DNA of 64,000 nucleotides from SB15 sp964639245 (GCA_964639245.1 CAZXCU010000006.1:236582-300581), one strand, 5' to 3'. Positions 43,659-52,548 are shown, counted from the first letter of the stretch. Notes: generated by a model not told the origin, from the letters alone. Numbers and translations: made by a program.

Positions 43659-45053
43659 ATGAACATGGATATGCGTGACATCTGGTTAGCAGTGTTGGGA
43701 GAGCTTCAACTCCAACTCCACCCTGCTATCTACCGTACATGGGTAGATGGAGCGCGTTTGTTATCCCTCGAAAATGATGTAGCGGTCATTGCAGTTGAAA
43801 ATGACTACATCCGCGATTGGTTGCAAGAACGCCTGCTGAGTACCTTCCAGCGTTCTGCCGCCCGCATCATGCGGCGACCGATTGAATTACAATTTGTGGT
43901 TGAACCCAAAGAGGAGACTTTTTTTGCCGATTTTGGGTTGTTCTCGGAGGATGAGCCGCGTGCAACCACGCAATCGGAGGCGGCCTCTTTAAATGCCAAT
44001 TCCGTTGAAAAATCGCCTTTGGTATTTGCACAGGGCGAGGTTATTAACCACGACTACTATTTAGACAATTTTGTGGCGGGCGCGAGCAACCAGCTGGCTT
44101 TTGCCGCCGCCGAAGCAATTGTGAATGCCAACTCCCGCCTCTACAACCCATTTTTTATTTATGGGGGGGTAGGGATGGGCAAAACCCACCTGCTCCATGC
44201 GATTGGCAACGCGCTGGATGCTGCGGGTAAAAAGGTGCTGTGTGTCAACGCCGAAACTTTTACCAATGATATGATTCGCGCTATTCGGATACGCCAAACC
44301 GAAGCCTTCCGTGACTTTTACCGTAGTGTAGATGCGCTGCTGGTGGATGACATTCAATTCATCATCGGGAAAGAAAGCACCCAAGAAGAATTTTTCCATA
44401 CCTTTAACACCCTCTATAATCGTGGTTGTCAGATTGTCCTAACCGGGAATTGCAAACCGTCTGAAATGGAAGGCTTGCAAGAACGTCTGCGTTCCCGATT
44501 TGATGGGGGATTAACGGCAGAACTTCGCACCGCCGATTATGAAATGCGCTTGCAGATTGTGCTGAACAAAGCTGCCGCCCAAGATTTTGACATGCCAGAT
44601 GATGTCGCTGATTTATTGGCAAATCGGTTACGAATGAATAATCGTGAACTGGTGGGGGGGGTGAATCGGGTACTGGCGCGGTCTGCCTTGATGCGTCATA
44701 CCCCTACCCGTGAAACTGCCGATGCGATCTTGCGGGACGCGCCCTTAGAAACTGCCCGCCCACCCCTAGAATTGCAGGATATTCTGGAAATTACCGCGCA
44801 GTACCATCAGCTCACGCTGGATGATTTGTTGAGCAAACATCGGAGTAAAGATGTTGCCAATGCTCGCCATATTGCGATTTACCTTGCCCGGGAAGAAATT
44901 CAAGCGACCCTCCCGGAAATTGGACGAGCGCTTGGTGGGCGTACCCATAGCACTATTCTGAATAGTTACCATAAAATTGCAAACAGAATCGCTATTGATC
45001 CCATTTTTAAGCAAGACATAGCCTTGCTCCGAAAACAACTCTACCAGCGCTAA
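43659..45053 (+). CDS. dnaA: Chromosomal replication initiator DnaA
   Basis: DnaA binds oriC boxes and loads the replicative helicase. The 464-residue protein has domain I (DIWLAVLGELQLQL), a short linker, the AAA+ core with Walker A GGVGMGKTH and Walker B LLVDDIQF, an Arg in LRSRFDGG, and domain IV from about 370 (HRSKDVANARHIAIYLARE). In the DNA-recognition motif it has GGRTHST (426-432) where nearly all DnaA have GGRDHTT, a change at a base-contacting Asp. In-frame ATG codons at 43659, 43665 and 43671 compete; I use the first. A run of eight G (44654-44661) keeps the frame. Confidence 0.94.
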   Translation: MNMDMRDIWLAVLGELQLQLHPAIYRTWVDGARLLSLENDVAVIAVENDYIRDWLQERLLSTFQRSAARIMRRPIELQFVVEPKEETFFADFGLFSEDEPRATTQSEAASLNANSVEKSPLVFAQGEVINHDYYLDNFVAGASNQLAFAAAEAIVNANSRLYNPFFIYGGVGMGKTHLLHAIGNALDAAGKKVLCVNAETFTNDMIRAIRIRQTEAFRDFYRSVDALLVDDIQFIIGKESTQEEFFHTFNTLYNRGCQIVLTGNCKPSEMEGLQERLRSRFDGGLTAELRTADYEMRLQIVLNKAAAQDFDMPDDVADLLANRLRMNNRELVGGVNRVLARSALMRHTPTRETADAILRDAPLETARPPLELQDILEITAQYHQLTLDDLLSKHRSKDVANARHIAIYLAREEIQATLPEIGRALGGRTHSTILNSYHKIANRIAIDPIFKQDIALLRKQLYQR

Positions 45054-45166
45054 AGCCTATTTTCTCCTCTCTTTTCTCTAAGCGGCTTCACTATCTCCAT
45101 CTACAGTCAGAAAATTAGTTTTTGTTCTCTTGGGTGGCAACGAACCAATCACCAACGAACGAAAGT

Positions 45167-45217
45167 TTGTTTTTTAAGGCATACAATGGTATAGTTTTTT
45201 AGAAATTGGACTATACC
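45167..45217 (+). promoter_or_regulatory. Promoter and GntR operator of the peptidoglycan-recycling operon
   Basis: TTGTTT (45167-45172) and TATAGT (45190-45195) are 17 bases apart. The -10 lies inside GGTATAGT (45188-45195), which has a perfect inverted partner ACTATACC (45210-45217). The right half also forms TGGACTATACCA (45207-45218), which resembles the TGGTCTAGACCA site of NagR/DasR-type GntR proteins. Binding would block the promoter, giving autoregulation by the next gene. A LexA-like CGAACGAAAGTTTG (45156-45169) just upstream is probably chance. Confidence 0.6.
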
Positions 45218-45222
45218 ACGCT

Positions 45223-45966
45223 ATGCCAATAATGGTTGCACATGACTCACCTGTACCCTTGTATGTACAGATTAAAGAGTATATTCGTCTGAATATTCAA
45301 ACCGGGCAATTCCTGGAGAATACGCGGATTCCTTCTGAACGCCAGCTCGCGGAACAGTTCAATGTCAGCCGCTTGACTGTCAGCAAAGCCATCAACGAAC
45401 TGACTCAGGAAGGGCTACTGCACAGCCGTGTCGGAAAAGGCACCTTTGTCAGCAGTGTCAAAATTGAGCAGGAACTTCGTACCCTGACCAGTTTTACCGA
45501 AGAAATGGCGCGGCGCGGTCAGCGACCTTCTAGCCGTGTATTGTATGCAGCCATTGAACCCGCAACGACGGAAACAGCGCTCGCATTGAAGGCGGCCTCC
45601 GGTACAAAAGTGGTTATTCTCCGGCGGGTACGCTTGGCAGATGACCAACCTGTCGCGCTGGAAACCTCCGCCATTTTATCTGCCGTTTGCCCCGATATTT
45701 TAGACGGTCATAATTTTGCAACGGAATCCCTTTACAGCATCCTGCGGGAAAAATACGGCGTGATCATTGCCTATGCCCAGCAGACTTTTGAAGCCCGCCA
45801 GCCAGACGCGGATGAAATTCACGCCCTGCACCTTGACCCACATACCCCGATTCTTGGCATTACCCGCGTGACTTATAACGCGCAAGAACAGCCAATTGAG
45901 TTTGTCCGTTCAGCCTATCGTGGCGATCGATATAAATTTAACGCGGTGCTGCGGTATGGTGAATAA
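45223..45966 (+). CDS. GntR/HutC family regulator (NagR-like)
   Basis: The 247-residue protein has a GntR winged helix (PSERQLAEQFNVSRLTVSKA, GLLHSRVGKGTFV) and a UTRA ligand domain (RRVRLADDQPVALE, ITRVTYNAQEQPIEFVRS). HutC-group members bind small effectors; NagR and DasR sense GlcNAc-6-P or GlcN-6-P. As the first gene of an operon for amino-sugar use, it probably senses such a phosphosugar and represses the operon through the inverted repeat that ends six bases before its start. Confidence 0.88.
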   Translation: MPIMVAHDSPVPLYVQIKEYIRLNIQTGQFLENTRIPSERQLAEQFNVSRLTVSKAINELTQEGLLHSRVGKGTFVSSVKIEQELRTLTSFTEEMARRGQRPSSRVLYAAIEPATTETALALKAASGTKVVILRRVRLADDQPVALETSAILSAVCPDILDGHNFATESLYSILREKYGVIIAYAQQTFEARQPDADEIHALHLDPHTPILGITRVTYNAQEQPIEFVRSAYRGDRYKFNAVLRYGE

Positions 45967-45967
45967 T

Positions 45968-47146
45968 ATGCGCGAAAAACTTGAACCAATTATCCAAGTC
46001 AGCGCGATTCCTTCCGTTGCGTTGATGGTTTTGCATCACAGCGAAGTGGTTATTCACCACGCATGGGGTTGGATTGACCCCGAAACCCGGCAAATTCCGG
46101 CCAGTCTCGAAACCCGTTTTGATTTAGCCTCCATTACTAAACTATTTACGGTGAGTGCCTTTTTATCGCTGGTGAGTGCGGACAAAGTGCGTTTGGAGGA
46201 TACGCTGGTCAGTGTAATTCCTGAATTTGGCAAAATTAACCCGCGTCCAATGGATGGGGGACAAGATCCCCACTCCAAAATCATGCAGCCGACTCCCCCT
46301 GAAATTAAAGGCAAAACAGTTGACCCGTCTCTGGTGACATTTCGCCATTTGCTCACGCATACTTCCGGCATTGCCGCTTGGCGCGATGTCTATAATTCTG
46401 CCGGATTGCCCCCCCAACCGCCTGACCGCCCTCCGGTGATTGGTCGTGAGGCACGTTGGTCAAAAGCCCTCCAAGCGCTCTATCGTTACCCTTTTGTGGG
46501 TTTTCCGGGTGATAAAGTCCGCTACAGCGACTTAGGGCTGATGCTTATGGGAGAAGCTGTCTCCCGGCTGCATACAGGCGACTCAGGCAAATTGGATGAG
46601 GCCATTGAACAACGGGTGACACAACCCCTTGGCCTTGAGACGGTAGTTTTTAATCCGGTACGCAATGGTTTTCCGCGTGAAAAAGTTGCGCCTACTGAAA
46701 ACGACCCGACATGGCGTAAACGGCGTGTGTGGGGCGAAGTGCATGATGAAAATGCCTGTGGAGTGGGCGGGATCGCTGGTCATGCCGGACTTTTTGCGAC
46801 TGTGGAATCGATTGCACGGTTCGGGCAGGCATGGTTGACCTACGATTCCCGTTTGGGCATTGAAAAAGCGCTGATGCAGCAGGCGGTACAGGAACAAGCA
46901 GTCACCGGCAATGAACGACGCGGCTTGGGCTGGATGCTGCGTTCGCATCAGGGGTCATCGGCTGGAGATAAACTGAGCGCGGACACCTTTGGACATACGG
47001 GTTTTGTGGGAAATTCCCTGTTTATTGACCCCACCCGCGAGTTGGTCATTGCCATGCTTACTAACTGGGTTTATCTGGGACGTGAAACCCCGGGTCTGTT
47101 CGAGTTTCGTCATACCATGCACGATACGATTATGGAGTCTCTATGA
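45968..47146 (+). CDS. Serine hydrolase of the class C beta-lactamase fold (AmiE-like amidase)
   Basis: The 392-residue protein has the SxxK nucleophile motif in FDLASITKLF, the Tyr motif YSDLGLMLMGE and HTGFVGNSLF in the KTG position, as in class C beta-lactamase-like esterases. In the Bacillus subtilis MurNAc operon a protein of this fold (AmiE/YbbE) cuts the peptide from MurNAc, so a MurNAc-L-Ala amidase role is likely here. No signal peptide is seen, which would place it in the cytoplasm. The ATG at 45968 is preferred; another ATG at 45956 overlaps the regulator gene. It overlaps anmK as ATGA. Confidence 0.8.
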   Translation: MREKLEPIIQVSAIPSVALMVLHHSEVVIHHAWGWIDPETRQIPASLETRFDLASITKLFTVSAFLSLVSADKVRLEDTLVSVIPEFGKINPRPMDGGQDPHSKIMQPTPPEIKGKTVDPSLVTFRHLLTHTSGIAAWRDVYNSAGLPPQPPDRPPVIGREARWSKALQALYRYPFVGFPGDKVRYSDLGLMLMGEAVSRLHTGDSGKLDEAIEQRVTQPLGLETVVFNPVRNGFPREKVAPTENDPTWRKRRVWGEVHDENACGVGGIAGHAGLFATVESIARFGQAWLTYDSRLGIEKALMQQAVQEQAVTGNERRGLGWMLRSHQGSSAGDKLSADTFGHTGFVGNSLFIDPTRELVIAMLTNWVYLGRETPGLFEFRHTMHDTIMESL

Positions 47147-48324
47147 AGATTGTCGGGTTGATGTCCGGGACATCCGGCGATGGTATTGATACTGCGCTGT
47201 TTGAAATTACAGGAGAACCGCCGCAGATTCAAGCGGTGATGCTGGCGGGCGAAACCCTCCCTTACGATGACCTTTTTCGCCAGCGCATTTTGACGGCCTG
47301 TTCCCCCACAGAAAGCCGTGTGGATGCCATTTGCGAACTCAATGCAGCGGTTGGTGAACGCTTTGCGGCGGCGGCGCTGCATATCATTCACAAAGCCGAA
47401 CTCTCGCCTGAGCAGGTCGATTTAATTGCTTCACATGGACAAACTATCTGGCATCAAGTGGCTGCCAGTGGGGAAGTTACTTCCACCCTGCAAATTGGCG
47501 AAGCAGCAATTATCGCTGAACGTACCGGAGTCACCACGATTCATAATTTTCGCCCGCGTGATGTTGCTGTAGGCGGACAAGGTGCGCCCCTCACCGGTTA
47601 TGCTGATTGGCTGCTACTGCGCCATCCCGAAAAATGGCGGGCCGTGCAAAACATCGGCGGGATGGGCAATGTCACCTTTTTACCCCCACTCCGCGAAGAA
47701 CATGCTGTACCGATGGCGTTTGACACCGGGCCGGGTAATGCACTCATTGATGCGGCGGTGTATAAGCTGACCAATGGACAACAAACGTTTGATGTTGATG
47801 GCACAATGGCGCAGCACGGCAAAATTGATGAAGAATGGCTGGAAAGTTTGCTTGCCAATCCATTTTTTAAGCGGCAACCTCCCAAAACCACCGGGCGCGA
47901 ATTGTTCGGTACAGAAATGGCACGTGCGCTGGTAAAAGAAGGGCTGCACCGCAATTTGAATCCAGATTCGATTGTGGCAACGGTCACGACGTTAACCGCG
48001 CAAAGCATCGCCGATGCGTACCTGCATTTCGCACCCCATCCCGTCGATGAGGTGATTTTAGGGGGTGGGGGACGGCACAATCCCGCAATGGTAGCGCTCA
48101 TTCAAGGTTTTCTGGGGGGGGTACCTGTGCTGACTCATGAAGATATTGGCTTGGATAGTGATTTTAAAGAGGCGCTGGTTTTTGCATTGTTAGCCTATGA
48201 AACATGGCACAACCGCCCCGGGACGCATCCGGCGTTGACGGGTGCAAAATCGCCTGTGGTGCTGGGGCAAATCACCCCCGGCAAAAATTATGTGGAACTT
48301 TTGAAAAAGACATGGCAGGGTTAA
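47143..48324 (+). CDS. anmK: Anhydro-N-acetylmuramic acid kinase AnmK
   Basis: AnmK opens the anhydro ring of anhydroMurNAc and phosphorylates it to MurNAc-6-P. The 393-residue protein begins KIVGLMSGTSGDGIDTALFE, the clear family signature, and has SHGQTIWH, FDTGPGNALID and LGGGGRHNP. It overlaps the hydrolase gene by four bases, and the next gene starts directly after its stop. A run of eight G (48114-48121) lies in the gene without loss of frame. Confidence 0.96.
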   Translation: MKIVGLMSGTSGDGIDTALFEITGEPPQIQAVMLAGETLPYDDLFRQRILTACSPTESRVDAICELNAAVGERFAAAALHIIHKAELSPEQVDLIASHGQTIWHQVAASGEVTSTLQIGEAAIIAERTGVTTIHNFRPRDVAVGGQGAPLTGYADWLLLRHPEKWRAVQNIGGMGNVTFLPPLREEHAVPMAFDTGPGNALIDAAVYKLTNGQQTFDVDGTMAQHGKIDEEWLESLLANPFFKRQPPKTTGRELFGTEMARALVKEGLHRNLNPDSIVATVTTLTAQSIADAYLHFAPHPVDEVILGGGGRHNPAMVALIQGFLGGVPVLTHEDIGLDSDFKEALVFALLAYETWHNRPGTHPALTGAKSPVVLGQITPGKNYVELLKKTWQG

Positions 48325-49242
48325 ATGTTCTTCATCGGTATTGATGGTGGTGGCAGCACCATTCGTGTCATCGTGGTTCAGGAAGATTTATCAATCATCG
48401 GAGAAGCCTACGGCGGAGTCGTCAATCCTAGTACGATTGGACGGGAAGCTGCCGCCGCGTTGATTCAGGAAAAAATGATGGAGGCAATTGCCAACGCGAA
48501 TCTGACTCCTGCTCAAATTCAGGGAGTCGGGGCGGGTATTGCGGGGGCATCGTCGGATTATGCGGCAGATTGGGTGACTCAGGTAATTCAACCCGTGACT
48601 CCCCATGCGCTGGTTATCCCCAGTTCGGACAACGAAATCGCGTTGGTGGGCGCACATGGCAAACGCGAAGGGGTGATGGTGCTATCCGGGACAGGCAGTG
48701 TGGCCTATGGCGTGAATGCGGAGGGCGAAGCACTGCGTGTTGGCGGGTGGGGGTATCTGGTTGGTGATGAAGGCGCAGGGTATGGCATTGGCAACCGTGC
48801 CTTGCGTGCCATCATTCGCGCCTTTGACCATCGCAGCGCAGCAACTTCGCTCACTCCCCTTCTCAAACAAGCGCTTGCCATTGACGACCTGCATCAGTTG
48901 GTGGTGTGGTTATATAACAGTCCGCAGCCACGAGTCCCGGAGATTGCTAAACTTGCCCCGATTGTGTTGGAACAAGCGGCGGCGGGGGATGTTGTTTCAC
49001 AGGAAATTGTCACATGGGCTGCCGATGAGTTGGCGCTGCATGTTCACGCCATCGTCGAAACACTGCATATCGAAAACCCCGAAATTGCATTTGTGGGTGG
49101 GTTGCTGACCCGCACCAATGCGCTCAGTCATGCCCTTTGCCAGCGACTCAATCTCACCGAAATCCCCATGCCGAAATATTCCCCGGTCATCGGGGCGGCG
49201 CTGCTGGCACAATTACGTTATAAGGAAAAACATGCTCACTGA
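48325..49242 (+). CDS. N-acetylglucosamine kinase, BadF/BadG family
   Basis: The 305-residue ASKHA-fold kinase starts FFIGIDGGGSTIRVIV and contains GVGAGIAGASSDYAADW, LSGTGSVAYG and GDEGAGYGIGNRAL, all typical of the GlcNAc kinase group of the BadF/BadG/BcrA family. In this setting it would phosphorylate GlcNAc (or MurNAc) released from the wall. It begins at the base after the anmK stop and overlaps murQ by 11 bases. Confidence 0.9.
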   Translation: MFFIGIDGGGSTIRVIVVQEDLSIIGEAYGGVVNPSTIGREAAAALIQEKMMEAIANANLTPAQIQGVGAGIAGASSDYAADWVTQVIQPVTPHALVIPSSDNEIALVGAHGKREGVMVLSGTGSVAYGVNAEGEALRVGGWGYLVGDEGAGYGIGNRALRAIIRAFDHRSAATSLTPLLKQALAIDDLHQLVVWLYNSPQPRVPEIAKLAPIVLEQAAAGDVVSQEIVTWAADELALHVHAIVETLHIENPEIAFVGGLLTRTNALSHALCQRLNLTEIPMPKYSPVIGAALLAQLRYKEKHAH

Positions 49243-50113
49243 AACCAAAAATAACAAAACGGCAGATATTGACCGATTACCTATCCTTGAAATTTTACGG
49301 TTGATGAATCAAGAAGATTCCAGTGTCGCAGGTGTGGTGGCGCACGCTATCCCTGAAATTGCACTGGCAGTAGATGCGATTGTGCGCGGTCTGCGGGCAG
49401 GTGGACGACTTATTTATGTGGGGGCAGGTACAAGCGGCAGATTAGGTGTATTGGATGCGGCGGAATGTGTTCCTACCTTCAGTGTTTCTCCTGACACCGT
49501 ACAGGCACTGATGGCGGGCGGCATGGCGGCGCTGACCGAAGCCTTAGAAGGAGTCGAAGACCGTGACGATTTAGGGCGTAAAGATGTTTTGGCGCTCCAT
49601 CTGACACCCAATGATGTTGTGGTCGGTACTGCTGCCAGTGGACGCACACCCTATGTAATTGGGGCATTAGAAGCTGCCAATGAACACGGCGCAACCACGG
49701 TTGCCATCTCCTGTAATGCACCTGCCCGCATCTTAGACATTGCCCATATCAAAATTGCGGCTGTCACTGGCCCGGAAGTCATCACCGGCTCAACCCGTCT
49801 CAAAGCTGGCACAGCCCAAAAGCTCATCTTAAATATGCTCAGTACCACTAGCATGATTAAACTCGGCAAAGTCTATGGCAATTTGATGGTGGATGTCCAA
49901 GTAACCAACCAAAAATTAGCCCAGCGTGCCGCAAGTATTGTGGCGGAAGTGGCTGAAATTCCGGTTGGGAAAGCGGCGGCCTTGCTTCAACAATCTGACC
50001 ATGAAGTTAAAACGGCGATTATCATGTCTTTGCTGGATGTTTCCGCTGAAGAAGCCCGTCAGAAACTAACGGAGTCTCATGGAATGCTGCGGGAGGTGCT
50101 GGATGTTCATTAA
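49232..50113 (+). CDS. murQ: MurNAc-6-phosphate etherase MurQ
   Basis: MurQ removes the lactyl ether of MurNAc-6-P to give GlcNAc-6-P and D-lactate. The 293-residue SIS-domain protein shows IYVGAGTSGRLGVLDAAECV, GTAASGRTPYVIGAL and GPEVITGSTRLKAGTAQK, all diagnostic. The ATG at 49232 has a TAAGGA site; the open frame extends upstream within the kinase gene but without homology. It overlaps its neighbours on both sides by 11 bases. Confidence 0.97.
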   Translation: MLTETKNNKTADIDRLPILEILRLMNQEDSSVAGVVAHAIPEIALAVDAIVRGLRAGGRLIYVGAGTSGRLGVLDAAECVPTFSVSPDTVQALMAGGMAALTEALEGVEDRDDLGRKDVLALHLTPNDVVVGTAASGRTPYVIGALEAANEHGATTVAISCNAPARILDIAHIKIAAVTGPEVITGSTRLKAGTAQKLILNMLSTTSMIKLGKVYGNLMVDVQVTNQKLAQRAASIVAEVAEIPVGKAAALLQQSDHEVKTAIIMSLLDVSAEEARQKLTESHGMLREVLDVH

Positions 50114-51236
50114 AAATGCGCGCCTTGTTTCTTTGAATATTGACAGGGGTTGGCTGCGTATAGACGGCACGAAAATTGTGGAGATTGGCGAAGGCACACC
50201 GCCTGATTCTCCTGACACCCTTGATGCCAAGGGCAAAATCCTGCTGCCCAGTTTTATTGATGTGCATGTACATGGGGCGGTGGGGTATGAGGCGATGGAT
50301 GCTACCCCCGAATCACTGCAAAAAATGGCCCAATTTTACGCGCAGCATGGGGTCACGGCTTTTCTAGCAACCACATGGACAGACTCCCCTGCCCGTGTGC
50401 AGGCGGCGTTAGAAAACATTGCCAAGTGTGTTGGTACACAACCTAACGGCGCAACCATACTGGGCGCTCATGTCGAAGGGCCTTACCTGAACCCTGAAAA
50501 ATGTGGCGCACAGAATTTGAATTACATCCGCCGTGCTGACCGGGAAGAAGCCCTGCGCTGGTTAGATCTGGGCATGGTGCGGTTGATAGCCCTTGCGCCG
50601 GAATATCCCGAAAATCACTGGCTAATTGAGGAATGTGCGCGGCGCGGGATACTCGTCTCCGCAGCCCATACCTCCGCCAAATATACAGATATGCAAAAAG
50701 CCGTTGCGCTGGGCTTAAGTCAATCGACCCACACCTACAATGCTATGACTCCGCTCAGTCATCGTGAACCGGGGGTGGTGGGTGCAGCCATGACCCTCCC
50801 TGAAATTCGCTGCGAACTGATTGCCGACAATATTCATGTACATCCTGCCGCGATGCAAATTTTGTACCTGACCAAAGGGGCAGAAAAAATTCTGCTCATT
50901 TCCGATGCTGTGCGCGGCGCGGGGATGCCAGAAGGTGATTTTCAAATTGATGAACGTGTTGTGACCGTGAAAGACGGGGCAGTACGTTTACCGGATGGGA
51001 CATTGGCGGGCAGCATTTTGACGATGGATAGGGCTTTATACAATTTTATGCAAGCCACGGGCGAACCGCTTAGCAAAATTTGGCGCACCAGCAGTTTGAA
51101 TGCTGCCCAAGCCCTGGGGGTCAAAAAAGGCAGTCTGACGGTTGGATATGATGCGGACGTGATTTTAGTGGACGACTCGATTCGGGTTGCTTTGACCATT
51201 GCTGAGGGCAAAATCGTCTATCAAGGGGAAATGTAA
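50103..51236 (+). CDS. nagA: N-acetylglucosamine-6-phosphate deacetylase NagA
   Basis: NagA removes acetate from GlcNAc-6-P to give GlcN-6-P. The 377-residue amidohydrolase has the metal motif DVHVHGAVGYEAMD, AHVEGPYLNPEKCGAQN with a metal-binding Glu, AAHTSAKY, and the catalytic Asp in LISDAVRGAGMP. The ATG at 50103 overlaps the end of murQ by 11 bases, and the stop shares one base with the next start (TAATG). Confidence 0.96.
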   Translation: MFIKNARLVSLNIDRGWLRIDGTKIVEIGEGTPPDSPDTLDAKGKILLPSFIDVHVHGAVGYEAMDATPESLQKMAQFYAQHGVTAFLATTWTDSPARVQAALENIAKCVGTQPNGATILGAHVEGPYLNPEKCGAQNLNYIRRADREEALRWLDLGMVRLIALAPEYPENHWLIEECARRGILVSAAHTSAKYTDMQKAVALGLSQSTHTYNAMTPLSHREPGVVGAAMTLPEIRCELIADNIHVHPAAMQILYLTKGAEKILLISDAVRGAGMPEGDFQIDERVVTVKDGAVRLPDGTLAGSILTMDRALYNFMQATGEPLSKIWRTSSLNAAQALGVKKGSLTVGYDADVILVDDSIRVALTIAEGKIVYQGEM

Positions 51237-52273
51237 TGGTACATCTGCATGAAGAAATTTATCAGCAACCAGAAGTTATTCAAAGGTTGCTGCAAGAAGA
51301 AACGGACAACGCGAAAAAAATTGCCCAAAAAATTCGGGAATTTGACCCTGCCTTCGTTTTGATTTCGGCACGGGGAACATCGGACAATGCTGGACGGTAT
51401 GCCCAATATTTGATGGGGGTGCAGGCGCGGTTATCCGTTGCACTGGCAACGCCGTCTGTGCATACCCTGTATGACTCCTCCCCGAAGCTCTCCAAAGCAC
51501 TGGTGTTAGGAATTTCCCAGTCCGGGCAATCGCCGGATATTGGTCAGGTATTAAAAGATGCACAGGCACAGGGTGCATTAACGGTGAGTATCACCAATGA
51601 CCCTGATTCGCCACTTGCCCAAATGGCAGACCATCATATTTATTTACACTGTGGGCAGGAAAAAAGTGTTGCTGCTACTAAATCCTATACCGCACAGCTT
51701 GCCGCCGTTGCCATGCTAACCTGTGCGCTGGTAGATGACGATGAAATTAGCCAAAGTTTAGCGCATCTGCCGGAAAAAATCGCTGAAACTTTGCAACTTT
51801 CCGAATCGATTCCCGGTTGGGTGGAACGTTACCGCTATATGGAACGCCTAGTGACGTTGGGACGCGGCTACAACTACTGCACGGCTTATGAAATCAGCCT
51901 CAAACTCAAGGAATTGTGCTATATCATCGGGCAGGAATACAGTGAAGCTGATTTTCGGCATGGCCCGATTGCTGTGCTTGAACAAGGGTTTCCGGTGTTG
52001 ACGGTCATGCCCAAAGGCAAACCCTCTCCTGTGATGGTCGATTTGCTGCATCAACTTGAAAAATATCAAGCCGAGTCATTAATTATCTCAAATGACACCG
52101 ACGCTTATCCTTTGGCACATAAGGTCATGCCATTGCCGCAAAATTTGCCAGAGTGGTTAAGCCCGATTTGTGCGGTGGTGCCGGGGCAATTGTTTGCTCG
52201 CTATCTTGCAGAGGCCAAAGGTTACTCTTTGGACAAGCCACGCGGCTTAACCAAAGTTACGTTGACGGTGTAA
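51236..52273 (+). CDS. Double-SIS-domain glucosamine-6-phosphate deaminase/isomerase-like
   Basis: The 345-residue protein is like the isomerase half of GlmS without the glutaminase: two SIS domains with SARGTSDNAGRYAQYLM, ISQSGQSPD and ATKSYTAQLAAV, and the LKLKELCYIIGQEYSEADF stretch. Such proteins (NagB-II, FrlB, AgaS types) deaminate GlcN-6-P to fructose-6-P, the last step needed by this operon. Its start overlaps the nagA stop by one base, with AAGGGG upstream. It is the last gene of the operon. Confidence 0.88.
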   Translation: MVHLHEEIYQQPEVIQRLLQEETDNAKKIAQKIREFDPAFVLISARGTSDNAGRYAQYLMGVQARLSVALATPSVHTLYDSSPKLSKALVLGISQSGQSPDIGQVLKDAQAQGALTVSITNDPDSPLAQMADHHIYLHCGQEKSVAATKSYTAQLAAVAMLTCALVDDDEISQSLAHLPEKIAETLQLSESIPGWVERYRYMERLVTLGRGYNYCTAYEISLKLKELCYIIGQEYSEADFRHGPIAVLEQGFPVLTVMPKGKPSPVMVDLLHQLEKYQAESLIISNDTDAYPLAHKVMPLPQNLPEWLSPICAVVPGQLFARYLAEAKGYSLDKPRGLTKVTLTV

Positions 52274-52393
52274 CAACGATGCTCCTTGTTTTGGTGAGTA
52301 TGGATAAATTCTCCTGCTCACTTTTTTCGTTTTTTCTCATTAAAACTCACTCATTTATGAAATCGTTGTTAGAAAGTCTAAATTTTTCCTAAC

Positions 52394-52421
52394 TTGAGAT
52401 TGACTAAATTTAGAATATAGG
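52394..52421 (+). promoter_or_regulatory. Weak promoter before the structured RNA
   Basis: TTGAGA (52394-52399) and TATAGG (52416-52421) are 16 bases apart. The -10 is poor. The region is AT-rich and would start a transcript near 52428. Confidence 0.35.
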
Positions 52422-52427
52422 AACAAT

Positions 52428-52548
52428 TAAGAATGAAGGTAGCGTTGAGAAATCAATCTCATTGATGCCTCACAATGTATGTGGTAATTGGGTGGTAAAA
52501 CATCCAACTAGACAGCGCGAGCCAACCCCTCCTCGCGCTGTTTTTTTT
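52428..52548 (+). ncRNA. Structured leader or small RNA ending at a terminator
   Basis: The 329-base gap 52274-52602 has no open gene. From about 52428 three hairpins follow in order: ATCAAT/ATTGAT (52452-52466), TGGGTG/CATCCA (about 52489-52506) and the strong terminator at 52513-52548. The methyltransferase gene starts 55 bases later without a visible promoter of its own. This is either a free small RNA or an attenuator/riboswitch-like leader. A second ATTGAT copy at about 52564 could compete with the first hairpin. Confidence 0.4.
52513..52548 (+). terminator. Strong rho-independent terminator
   Basis: CAGCGCGAG (52513-52521) pairs perfectly with CTCGCGCTG (52532-52540) and is followed by eight T. 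It ends 54 bases before the methyltransferase start. Confidence 0.92.

Noticed and set aside
45156..45169. CGAACGAAAGTTTG as a fourth LexA box
   Set aside because: It precedes an amino-sugar regulator with no SOS role, differs from the shared 12-mer, and overlaps the -35 region by chance as far as can be seen.
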